A stretch of 25,760 nucleotides of DNA from an uncultured Clostridia bacterium. GTDB lineage: Bacteria; Bacillota; Clostridia; Christensenellales; UBA1242. Position numbers and translations under genes: made by a program. The stretch lies in assembly GCA_947626155.1 (NCBI GenBank), contig CANQRC010000012.1, positions 1-25,760 on the forward strand. Reading direction: 5' to 3'. The notes under the pieces are model-generated. The model was not told the DNA's origin, made no database searches, and saw only the letters and a program-made list of their open reading frames with translations. Shown here piece after piece: positions 16,156 through 23,145 of this stretch; the stretch's first letter is position 1; the number at the start of each line of letters is the position of its first letter.

Positions 16156-16395
16156 ATGGAAAGAAAAGAAATTTACAAAAGGCTAACAGCAGTTTTTAGA
16201 GATGTTTTTGACGACGACACAATTGAAATAAATGACCAAACCACTGCCGCCGACATTGAAGATTGGGACTCTTTGATGCACATAACACTCATCTCGGCTA
16301 TAGAGGACGAGTTTGGCTGTAAGTTTGGCATGAAAGAGGTGCTTGGGCTTAAAAATGTTGGCGAACTTGTCACACTTTTGGAAAAGAACGCATGA
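16156..16395 (+). CDS. Acyl carrier protein
   Basis: A 79-residue acidic carrier protein. The phosphopantetheine attachment site is Ser39 in DWDSLMHI, followed by the usual helix II and III pattern (ISAIEDEFGCKF, NVGELVTLLEK). AAGGAG lies a few bases before the start. It sits directly after the FkbH-like gene and overlaps the MaoC-like gene by ATGA, so it is most likely the dedicated carrier for this pathway rather than the fatty-acid ACP. It would carry the acyl unit as a thioester to the MBOAT protein, as DltC does with D-alanine. Confidence 0.92.
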   Translation: MERKEIYKRLTAVFRDVFDDDTIEINDQTTAADIEDWDSLMHITLISAIEDEFGCKFGMKEVLGLKNVGELVTLLEKNA

Positions 16396-16808
16396 ACGAA
16401 TATTTGTATGACGACATTTATGTTGGGCAAGAAGAGACCTTTAATGTCAAGATAACGCAAAAGCTTATGGACAACTTTTTCAAACTGACCGGCGACTGCA
16501 ACCCCTTGCACAGAGATCTTGACTATGCAAAATCAGTCGGCTTTGATAAAAATGTGGTTTATGGAATGTTGACGGCATCATTCCTCTCAACTCTTGCCGG
16601 CGTTTATTTGCCGGGAAAATACAGTTTAATTCACACCATTGAAACAGATTTTGTCAAGCCTGTTTTTGTTGGCGACACGCTGACCGTTAAGGGAATAGTA
16701 AAAGAAAAGAATGATGACTTTAAGGTATTTTGGCTTAAAGTTGATGTCTTCAATCAAAACGGACAGAAAGTTGTTCGCGGAAAAATGAGAATAGGGTTTA
16801 TGTGCTAG
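16392..16808 (+). CDS. MaoC-like hot-dog dehydratase/hydratase
   Basis: A 138-residue MaoC-domain protein. Family members add or remove water at the 2,3-position of acyl thioesters. The hydratase signature is intact: D35, N37 and H40 in GDCNPLHRD, with YGMLTASFLS and an FVKPVFVGDTL strand as in R-specific hydratases. It overlaps the ACP gene by four bases, implying that its substrate is the acyl-ACP made here. That the pathway includes a hydration or dehydration step is inference; a thioesterase-like role of the same fold is possible but less likely with the D-N-H set conserved. Confidence 0.87.
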   Translation: MNEYLYDDIYVGQEETFNVKITQKLMDNFFKLTGDCNPLHRDLDYAKSVGFDKNVVYGMLTASFLSTLAGVYLPGKYSLIHTIETDFVKPVFVGDTLTVKGIVKEKNDDFKVFWLKVDVFNQNGQKVVRGKMRIGFMC

Positions 16809-16830
16809 GCAGCGTTGCGGGGAGATTTGT

Positions 16831-18507
16831 ATGTCAATTGTTTCTATTTCGTTTTTTATTTTGTTAATTGTATCACTTTTCCTTTATTATGTTTTGCCAA
16901 AATGTTGTCAGTGGATTATTCTGCTGATAACAAGTTTGGTGTTCTTTTGTTTTGCCTGCACGCCTTGGACAATTGTTTATTTGTTAGTGGGAATTTTTGT
17001 CACTTGGCTAGCGGCGCAAAGAATTCATGCCATAAGGCAAAATCCAGAAAAACACTCACAAAAAGCGCTGGCAATAAAGCCAAAACTTTGGCTAATTTTG
17101 GCTCTCGTGATAGATCTTGGAATGTTGGTTGCGCTAAAATACATGAACTTCATTTTGGGAAACGCATCCCTAATATTTAATCTTTTTTCAAAAACTAAGG
17201 TTGAATGGAGTGTAAATTGGCCTGCCGCACTTGGAATAAGTTATTACACCCTGCAAATTGTTGGCTATTTGCTGGATTGCTATTGGGGAATTATCACACC
17301 TCAAAAAAATATAGCTAAGTTTGCCCTCTTTTCCTGCTTTTTCGCACAAATGACTTCTGGGCCAATCAGCAGATATGAACAGCTGGGCGGAGAACTTGAA
17401 AAACCTCACAAGTTTGACGCAAAAAACATTTATCTTGGGACTATAAGAATTTCTGTTGGTCTTATCAAAAAGATTGTTTTGGCAGACGGTTTGGCGGCAA
17501 TAGCCTCAATTTTTTCCGGCCCAGAGTCCACATTTCTTGCACTACTGCTTTATGTTATAAGAATTTACTCTGATTTTTCGGGTTGCATGGATATTGCGCT
17601 TGGGGCGGCAAAGTGCTTTGGAGTAGATATGGTGGAAAATTTCAAAACGCCATTTTTATCTAGGTCAATTCAAGAATTTTGGCAGAGGTGGCACATAACC
17701 TTGGGGTTGTGGCTTAGAGATTACATAATGTATCCTATTTTAAGAACAAAAACTTGGAGCAAGTTGACAAAATTTGTGAAGAGCAAAATTGGAAAAAGGG
17801 CAAGCAAACTGATTCCAACCCACCTTGCCATGTTGATTCTTTGGTTTTTCATGGGGCTGTGGCACGGCGGCGGCTGGACATTCATTTTGGAAGGGATTTG
17901 GTTCTGGCTCGTTATTGTTATTGGTGAATGGTGTTTGCCGCTAATCAAAAAATTTCGCTCCAAATTTGACACAGAAAACCCTGGCTGGGTGCTGTTTCAA
18001 AGAGGAAGAACGGTGTTGATTTATGCTGTTGGGGCTTTGCTTTTTAAAAGCGTGTCAATTTCAAGCGCGTTCTCAGATTTGTTTACAATTTTTTCAACAT
18101 ATCAATTCTACACAATTGCTCTTACTTTTGCCCTGTTTTGTGTGCTTGCAGGCACTTTACATAACGCAATTAAAAATCAGCCAAAAGCAAAAATCGCTTA
18201 TGCTTCCACGCTAAGCGCAATTCTTGTTCCAATTGCAGCGCTGACAATTGTGTTGGTTGCCGGCTTTATTTTAGTCAAATTTTCAGTTGGGGACCTAACA
18301 TCTTTTTGCGTTATTGTATTAATATATATGCTTTTTATGTTGTTTGTTCATTTTGAAAGCAAAGACGGTGGCATCGGGCCGCGAACGCTGTCAAGACCAA
18401 TTGTTTACAAGATAATGCTGATATTGTTTTTCTTCTTCTTGGCACTTGTATTTGGGTTTTACAAGTCTGGCTACGACCCCGCAGACTTCATTTATGGAGG
18501 TTTTTAA
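16831..18507 (+). CDS. MBOAT membrane O-acyltransferase (DltB/AlgI-like)
   Basis: A 558-residue polytopic membrane protein with about 11-13 helices. MBOAT family motifs are FFAQMTSGPISRYEQL, IYSDFSGCMDIALGAAKCFG, FLSRSIQEFWQRWHITLG (His near 288) and the active-site motif FMGLWHGGGWTF (His near 345). DltB- and AlgI-type members pass an acyl group across the membrane to a wall or exported polymer. GGGGAG precedes the ATG by about seven bases. It lies between a carrier protein and an SGNH protein, the same company DltB keeps with DltC and DltD. Substrate and acceptor are not readable from the sequence. Confidence 0.93.
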   Translation: MSIVSISFFILLIVSLFLYYVLPKCCQWIILLITSLVFFCFACTPWTIVYLLVGIFVTWLAAQRIHAIRQNPEKHSQKALAIKPKLWLILALVIDLGMLVALKYMNFILGNASLIFNLFSKTKVEWSVNWPAALGISYYTLQIVGYLLDCYWGIITPQKNIAKFALFSCFFAQMTSGPISRYEQLGGELEKPHKFDAKNIYLGTIRISVGLIKKIVLADGLAAIASIFSGPESTFLALLLYVIRIYSDFSGCMDIALGAAKCFGVDMVENFKTPFLSRSIQEFWQRWHITLGLWLRDYIMYPILRTKTWSKLTKFVKSKIGKRASKLIPTHLAMLILWFFMGLWHGGGWTFILEGIWFWLVIVIGEWCLPLIKKFRSKFDTENPGWVLFQRGRTVLIYAVGALLFKSVSISSAFSDLFTIFSTYQFYTIALTFALFCVLAGTLHNAIKNQPKAKIAYASTLSAILVPIAALTIVLVAGFILVKFSVGDLTSFCVIVLIYMLFMLFVHFESKDGGIGPRTLSRPIVYKIMLILFFFFLALVFGFYKSGYDPADFIYGGF

Positions 18508-19581
18508 ATGGAAAAAAAGAAGCGTTTGTGGATAAATATAGTTTGCTGTTTTGTGTTGGCTTTCTTTTTTGCCAGCCTTGTGCCAATGAGTTATCTCGCA
18601 AGACCACTTACTTATAATCGCAGAAATATTGCAGGCTTTTATGCAGAAGAAAATAACACGCTAGATATGGTTTACATTGGCGGAAGCGCTTGCTTTGTTT
18701 ATTGGGAGCCGCTGAGAGCATGGAATGAATATGGATTTACTTCATACAACTTTGCAAACGACTCTTTAATACCACAGGCAATCAAGTATTATATGAAGGA
18801 GATAAAGAAAACACAAAACCCAAGTTTGTTTGTGGTTGATTTGAGGCCTTTCCAGTATGGGGATCTTGTGGAGAACGGCGTTAAGAATATGGAGAACGAG
18901 TTTAATTTAAGAAACGGAACGGACAATATGAAGTATTCCAGCACTCGCAACGAACTTATAGATGAATTTACAAAAGGAAAATCTTTTATTGAAAAACTTC
19001 CATATTATTGGGACTTTTTAAAATATAACATGGAACTTATATTTTCTTTCTCTAGGTTAGATTATATTGACAATGTAGCAGAGAATCCCTATAAAGGCTT
19101 TGCGTTCATGTATCAAACAGAAAAGGTTGATTTTGCAGATTACAGTGATGTGGAGGAGGAAAAACCATTAGAGAAAGAAATTAATGACTATTTTATTGAT
19201 TTGCTTGAATATTGTAAAACAGGCACAAGCAAAGTTTTGTTTCTTGTGCACTCCTATTGCCAACAAGAAGAGGACAAAATGAAGTATAACTATATGCAGA
19301 GAGTTATAAATGAATATGGCTTTGACTTTTTAAACACAAACGACTATTACAACGAGATTGGACTTGATTACTCAAAAGATTTTTATAATGAAAATCACGT
19401 GAATGTTTTTGGGGCGGAAAAATATACAGATTTTGTGGCGGATTATATTGCCACTAATTATGATTTTGTGGACAAGCGAGAAATAAAAAAGTTTAACAGA
19501 TGGAATGACCTTTACACAAATTTTGAGAGCGAAACTGAGAAAGCAAAAGAGATAATCAGCGCCATGTGGGAAGAAAGTTAG
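18508..19581 (+). CDS. Membrane-anchored SGNH-hydrolase-like partner (DltD/AlgX-like)
   Basis: A 357-residue protein with one N-terminal membrane anchor (about 8-30) and an outside domain of the SGNH type. The nucleophile-like motif is YIGGSAC with Ser60; DLRPFQYG follows, and the C-terminal block is YNENHVNVFGAEKYTDF with His297. The canonical DxxH is NxxH here (Asn294), so one member of the usual triad is changed. It starts directly after the MBOAT stop, which points to a two-protein machine of the MBOAT-SGNH kind in which the SGNH protein completes transfer to the polymer. A sequencing difference or a neighbouring Asp could rescue the triad. No closer family name is recognised. Confidence 0.8.
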   Translation: MEKKKRLWINIVCCFVLAFFFASLVPMSYLARPLTYNRRNIAGFYAEENNTLDMVYIGGSACFVYWEPLRAWNEYGFTSYNFANDSLIPQAIKYYMKEIKKTQNPSLFVVDLRPFQYGDLVENGVKNMENEFNLRNGTDNMKYSSTRNELIDEFTKGKSFIEKLPYYWDFLKYNMELIFSFSRLDYIDNVAENPYKGFAFMYQTEKVDFADYSDVEEEKPLEKEINDYFIDLLEYCKTGTSKVLFLVHSYCQQEEDKMKYNYMQRVINEYGFDFLNTNDYYNEIGLDYSKDFYNENHVNVFGAEKYTDFVADYIATNYDFVDKREIKKFNRWNDLYTNFESETEKAKEIISAMWEES

Positions 19582-19589
19582 GAGGCAAA

Positions 19590-20402
19590 ATGGAAAGCAT
19601 TGTTTTGGCAAATGGAGTTGAAATGCCAAGAATTGGATATGGAACTTGGAAATTGCCATCAGGGGCAGGCACAACTGACGCGGTTTTGAAAGCAATTGAA
19701 AATGGATATAGGCTTATTGACTGCGCATACAGTTATGGCAACGATTTTTTTGTGGGCAAGGCAATAAAAAGTTGTGGCATTGAAAGAGAAAAATTGTTTA
19801 TAGTCAACAAACTGTGGAATGATTTTAAAACCGAGGAGGAAATTATTTCCTCTTGCAAAAAGTCTTTGAAGCTAATGAAACTTGACTATTTTGATTTATA
19901 CTTAATACACTGGCCGGTAACAGGGGCGAACTGCGGGCAAATAAATTCTCTAAGATGGAAAACTCTTGAAAAGTTGTATAAAATGGGGTTGACCAGAGCA
20001 ATAGGGGTGAGCAATTTTTCTCCGGAACAGATTGAAGAATTGGGCAAAGTTGAAATTTTGCCAATGGTCAATCAAATTGAGTTTCATCCAGGCTGCAATC
20101 AAGAAAAAACACTTAAGTTTTGCAAAGAAAAACACATTGCTGTTCAGGGCTGGAGCCCTCTTGGAAGCGGAGAGGTATTTTCCAATGCCACGCTTGTTGA
20201 GTTGTCTAAAAAATACAACAAGAGCGTTGCGCAAATTTGTTTAAGGTGGGCGTTTCAACATCAAGTTGTTCCAATTCCTCGAACGGAGGACATAGACCAG
20301 ATAAAAGAAAATATTGATATTTTCAGTTTCAACATTTTTCCACAAGATATGCAAAAAATTGACGCCATCAACAACATTGCAAGCAAGGTTTACAAATTTT
20401 AA
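19590..20402 (+). CDS. Aldo/keto reductase
   Basis: A 270-residue NAD(P)H-dependent aldo/keto reductase. The catalytic tetrad is complete: D44 and Y49 in DCAYSYGN, K74 in VNKLWN and H107 in YLIHWPV. Cofactor-side motifs GVSNFSPEQIEEL, NQIEFHP, WSPLGSGE and PIPRTEDIDQIKEN are all present. The start at 19590 has GGAGG four bases upstream; the frame can be extended to 19566 but that lies inside the previous gene. It is the last gene of the operon. It could reduce an aldehyde or ketone precursor of the acyl or sugar unit; the substrate cannot be read. Confidence 0.92.
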   Translation: MESIVLANGVEMPRIGYGTWKLPSGAGTTDAVLKAIENGYRLIDCAYSYGNDFFVGKAIKSCGIEREKLFIVNKLWNDFKTEEEIISSCKKSLKLMKLDYFDLYLIHWPVTGANCGQINSLRWKTLEKLYKMGLTRAIGVSNFSPEQIEELGKVEILPMVNQIEFHPGCNQEKTLKFCKEKHIAVQGWSPLGSGEVFSNATLVELSKKYNKSVAQICLRWAFQHQVVPIPRTEDIDQIKENIDIFSFNIFPQDMQKIDAINNIASKVYKF

Positions 20403-20423
20403 TCTGTTTTTTTAATTTTAGAT

Positions 20424-20452
20424 TTGAAATTTAAAAGAGGTTATGCTAAAAT
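20424..20452 (+). promoter_or_regulatory. Promoter of the glycosyltransferase gene
   Basis: TTGAAA (20424-20429), 17 bases, TGC-TAAAAT (-10 at 20447-20452). It has the same layout and almost the same boxes as the guanylate-kinase-like promoter. Confidence 0.6.
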
Positions 20453-20472
20453 AAAAAATAAAGGAGTTGGAA

Positions 20473-21159
20473 ATGATACCAAAAGTTATTCACTATATTT
20501 GGCTGGGTGGGGCGCCATTGTCTCCGCTGATTGAAAAATGTATTGAGTCTTGGAAGAAGCAGTGCCCAGACTATGAGATAAAAAGATGGGACGAGAGCAA
20601 CCTTGATATAGGAAAATATAAATTTGCAAAGGAAGCCTATGATGCAAAAAATTGGGCATTTGCAAGTGACGTTTTTAGATATGACGTGTTATATAACAAT
20701 GGCGGAATTTATCTTGACACAGATGTTGAACTTTTAAAGCCATTGGACGAATTTTTGAAATATAATTTTTTCGCAGGTTTTGAGGATGACGAAACCATTG
20801 GCCCTGGGCTAATCATGGGAAGCGAAAAGCACTCGCAAGTTACCAAAGATATGCTGGAAGTCTACAAAAACACCGAGTTTACACAAAAAAATTGCTACAA
20901 GAAGACAATTTGTGTGTTAACTACCGACTACTTTGTAAATAAGTTTAATTTACTGAAAAGAGACGAGTTGCAATTGTTTGATAATGAAAGGATTGCAATT
21001 TTTCCTACGGAGTATTTTTGTCCCATGAGTTACAAAACCCGCATTTTAAAAGTGACGGACAAAACCGTTTCCATTCATCACTATGCCGCTTCTTGGGTAA
21101 AAAAGCCCTTTTGGGTTAGGTGTTGGAACAAGTTGTTTAAAAAGAGAAGAAAAATATAA
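20473..21159 (+). CDS. DXD-type glycosyltransferase (capsular polysaccharide/GT32-like)
   Basis: A 228-residue sugar transferase. MIPKVIHYIWLGG at the N terminus, WAFASDVFRYDVLYNNGGIYLDTDVE in the middle (D82 and D84 are the nucleotide-sugar and metal DXD) and HHYAASW at the C terminus are typical of the Gly_transf_sug group that works on capsule and other surface glycans. The start at 20473 follows AAGGAG by six bases. It has its own promoter, but lies 70 bases after the acyltransferase operon and fits a surface-glycan role. The C terminus is very basic, consistent with membrane association. Confidence 0.88.
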   Translation: MIPKVIHYIWLGGAPLSPLIEKCIESWKKQCPDYEIKRWDESNLDIGKYKFAKEAYDAKNWAFASDVFRYDVLYNNGGIYLDTDVELLKPLDEFLKYNFFAGFEDDETIGPGLIMGSEKHSQVTKDMLEVYKNTEFTQKNCYKKTICVLTTDYFVNKFNLLKRDELQLFDNERIAIFPTEYFCPMSYKTRILKVTDKTVSIHHYAASWVKKPFWVRCWNKLFKKRRKI

Positions 21160-21186
21160 CAAGAAACTCCTCAAACATGAACCCAT

Positions 21187-21366
21187 TTGAAAAAAGAAGT
21201 TTTTAAGGCGGTGTGGCAGTCATGTGACAAGGTTCAAAAAGACAACATTTCAGATAAACATTACAGTGATGATGAGCTTGCCCAATTTTTTCGTATGAGT
21301 AAAACCGCATTTTTAGATGCGACAGCGGCAGCCTGCTCAAAACTAAAAGCATTAATTGAAAATTAA
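21187..21366 (+). pseudogene. Possible gene remnant (59 codons, unrecognised)
   Basis: An open stretch after a stop, with no ATG and no ribosome binding site, reading KKEVFKAVWQSCDKVQKD and ending SKLKALIEN. Its composition looks protein-like, but I recognise no family. The sequence after it (to about 21660) stays in pieces that shift frame, suggesting a decayed gene. Confidence is low. Confidence 0.3.
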
Positions 21367-21682
21367 AACTTTATAAAAAGATATCTAAAACAAGACATTT
21401 CAACGGAACAAAGCTGCAAAACGAATTCGTGAACAAAAAAAACAAGTTCATGCGCGAACCTGCAACAATTTACAATATTCTACAAAATTCTAAAAAGATT
21501 AACAGCAATAGGTGTTCATACCAGAATTTTTGGATTCCTTTCAACGCCTGGCGCAAGAGGTTTTCGTGGGCTAGCCCATCCTTTATCACGACCATTGCAT
21601 ATTTTAACATCTCAAATGACAAAGGAAAACAACTGAAACTCACTGAGCAGCCAAACCTTTGAAAACGAGATGGAATTTGATA

Positions 21683-21718
21683 ACAAAAAACAATCCAAAC
21701 GCATGGGTTCGGATTGTT
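21683..21718 (-). terminator. Terminator after tRNA-Ser
   Basis: On the minus strand AACAATCC pairs with GGATTGTT, followed by TTTTTT, starting seven bases after the tRNA CCA end. Confidence 0.8.
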
Positions 21719-21724
21719 ATCACT

Positions 21725-21815
21725 TGGCGGAGAGAGAGGGATTCGAACCCTCGCTGCCTTTTACAACACTACTTCCTTAGCAGGGAAGCCTCTTCGACCT
21801 CTTGAGTATCTCTCC
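21725..21815 (-). tRNA. tRNA-Ser (anticodon GCU)
   Basis: A 91-base class II tRNA. The acceptor stem GGAGAGA pairs with TCTCTCC and CCA is encoded. The anticodon stem CTTCC/GGAAG encloses CTGCTAA, giving anticodon GCT, which reads AGC and AGU serine codons. A long variable arm (TAGTGTTGTAAAAGGCA region) and the T arm GAGGG-TTCGAAT-CCCTC are present. Confidence 0.95.
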
Positions 21816-21827
21816 ATTTGCCCTTTA

Positions 21828-21857
21828 AGTTTAACACATTAGGTTTGCTCTTGTCAA
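21828..21857 (-). promoter_or_regulatory. Promoter of tRNA-Ser
   Basis: Minus strand: TTGACA (21857-21852), 18 bases, TGT-TAAACT (-10 at 21833-21828), 12 bases before the tRNA 5' end. Confidence 0.65.
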
Positions 21858-21946
21858 CATTTATCTTAATTTTTATTTATTTTTGCCTTATTTTGTGTTT
21901 TTAGCAAAACAATTTTGGGTGTCTGGGCTGATTTAAGTGTAAAGAA

Positions 21947-21972
21947 AAAGAGTTGATATTTTTCAACTCTTT
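21947..21972 (-). terminator. Terminator after the PP-loop gene
   Basis: Minus strand: AAAGAGTTGA pairs with TCAACTCTTT around an AAAAATA loop, followed by T residues. It overlaps the stop codon of the PP-loop gene. Confidence 0.85.
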
Positions 21973-23145
21973 ATGTCTGCGGGCTTAGAGTCCTTTAGCC
22001 ATTTTAAATTCTCATAATAAGCTGAGGCCGGCGTCAGGGTGTCTGCAATTGGCTTATAAAAAGTGTAATAAGAAGGAAACTCTTTGTATTTTAGAAGCAT
22101 ACTTTTTGATTGTTCAAAGAAATTCTTTTTTATTTTAAATCCAAACTGTTCCGGAGAAACAATGTTTAGCGCAAAGATGGAATAAATTGTCCTAGTGCAT
22201 TTTTCACATTTGCAGCAATTTTTCCCGCTTGTGGTTTTCCAGCAAACGTGAACATTCAATGGCTGATTGTGTTGTTTTATCCAAGTTGAAATGTTTTTCA
22301 CTTTGTCCAAACGGTCATATTCAATTCCATTATGGCTCACTCGAGAATTTAAAAATCTTATTTTGTTGTCAATGGTTGGGTGGGAGGCGACGCCTTTAAC
22401 TCTAAATTTTTCTTCATTTGTGGAAAAAGAGGACGCAATATACACTGTTCCAACTTTGCTTTTAAAAGCAATTGGGGCGGTTAGAGAAATAAGCCCCAAC
22501 CCATGTTGAAAACCATGCCAATAATGGTCAATGTTGTGAATAAGGGTGTTTAAATTATTATAATTCAAAAACGACTTAAAGTTTGTTTTGCAAAAACAAG
22601 GGGACAGATTGAATATTTTGCAAGACTCCTTGATGTGATTGGCAAAATTGTGGAGCCCAAACTTGTCAGACAGGGGAATGTCTGCGCCCAAAACGCAAAA
22701 AGGAGTCAATTTGGGGTTATACACATTGATTAACGTATTGAAAGCATCAACGCCGCCGCTGAAAAGATTTATTTCTTTGATGGGCTTATAGGAGTGTTTT
22801 ATCAGTTTTTTAGCGACTACAACATCTTTTGCAAAAGAAAAGTTTGGATACATATTTATGTAACCCTTTTCAATTTCCGGAATGGAATTGTAGAAGTTTT
22901 CGTCAAGGCTGTCAACCTCTATTTTTGTGTTTGTAAGCCAAAGGATTGGCAAAATATTTCCAAGAAAGGGTATCAGGAAAATGTCTTTGTCAACATTTTC
23001 TATGTTTTCATTGTATTTTACGAAAAACTTTTTTGACTTGAAAAACTGACTTGCTTCAATCCCCCCCCCCGCCAGGAATTATATCAAAATAGATTGAGGC
23101 TTTGTTGTTTTTAACCAAGATTTCTTTAATTGTTATTTTGCTCAT
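21963..23145 (-). CDS. QueC-like PP-loop ATPase, out of frame at a G10 tract (candidate phase-OFF)
   Basis: The ATG at 23145 overlaps the glyA stop (ATGA). Translation gives MSKITIKEILVKNNKAS and on to PGGGG, then D and TGA after ten G at 23070-23061. With nine G the frame continues into the long downstream frame and gives 393 residues. In that form SGGVD (129-133) is the PP-loop of N-type ATP pyrophosphatases, and Cys301-x8-Cys310-x2-Cys313-x2-Cys316 has the spacing of the QueC zinc site. GVASHPTIDNKI and HYWHGFQHGLG are further conserved-looking blocks. QueC makes 7-cyano-7-deazaguanine, but no queuosine gene is nearby; I recall similar unnamed proteins in polysaccharide loci, so a glycan role is possible. 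QueC-like proteins also occur in phage defence. The intact 3' part and good terminator argue against a long-dead gene. Confidence 0.75.
23061..23070 (-). repeat. G10 homopolymer (C10 on plus strand) near the 5' end of the PP-loop gene
   Basis: Ten consecutive G on the coding strand at codons 26-29, in the context GGC-G10-ATT. Ten gives a stop two codons on. Nine (or twelve) restores the long frame; eleven stops about nine codons later. Confidence 0.85.

Larger units (their letters stand above)
21160..21724. other. Gene-poor stretch with decayed coding sequence
   Basis: About 565 bases between the glycosyltransferase and the tRNA. It holds the remnant at 21187-21366 and further protein-like pieces in different frames (for example NKAAKRIREQKKQ around 21413-21450 and a longer open frame at 21429-21662 with no ribosome binding site). 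I see no promoter and no mobile-element ends, only the tRNA terminator near its right end. It looks like old coding DNA next to a tRNA gene. Confidence 0.45.

Noticed and set aside
21413..21450. Hc1-type histone remnant (NKAAKRIREQKKQ reading)
   Set aside because: The match is a short, basic, low-complexity piece in a shifted frame with no start; not enough to name a family.
21963..22952. PP-loop gene starting at the TTG at 22952 (329 residues)
   Set aside because: No ribosome binding site precedes this TTG, and upstream codons continue as good coding sequence to an ATG coupled to glyA if one G is removed.
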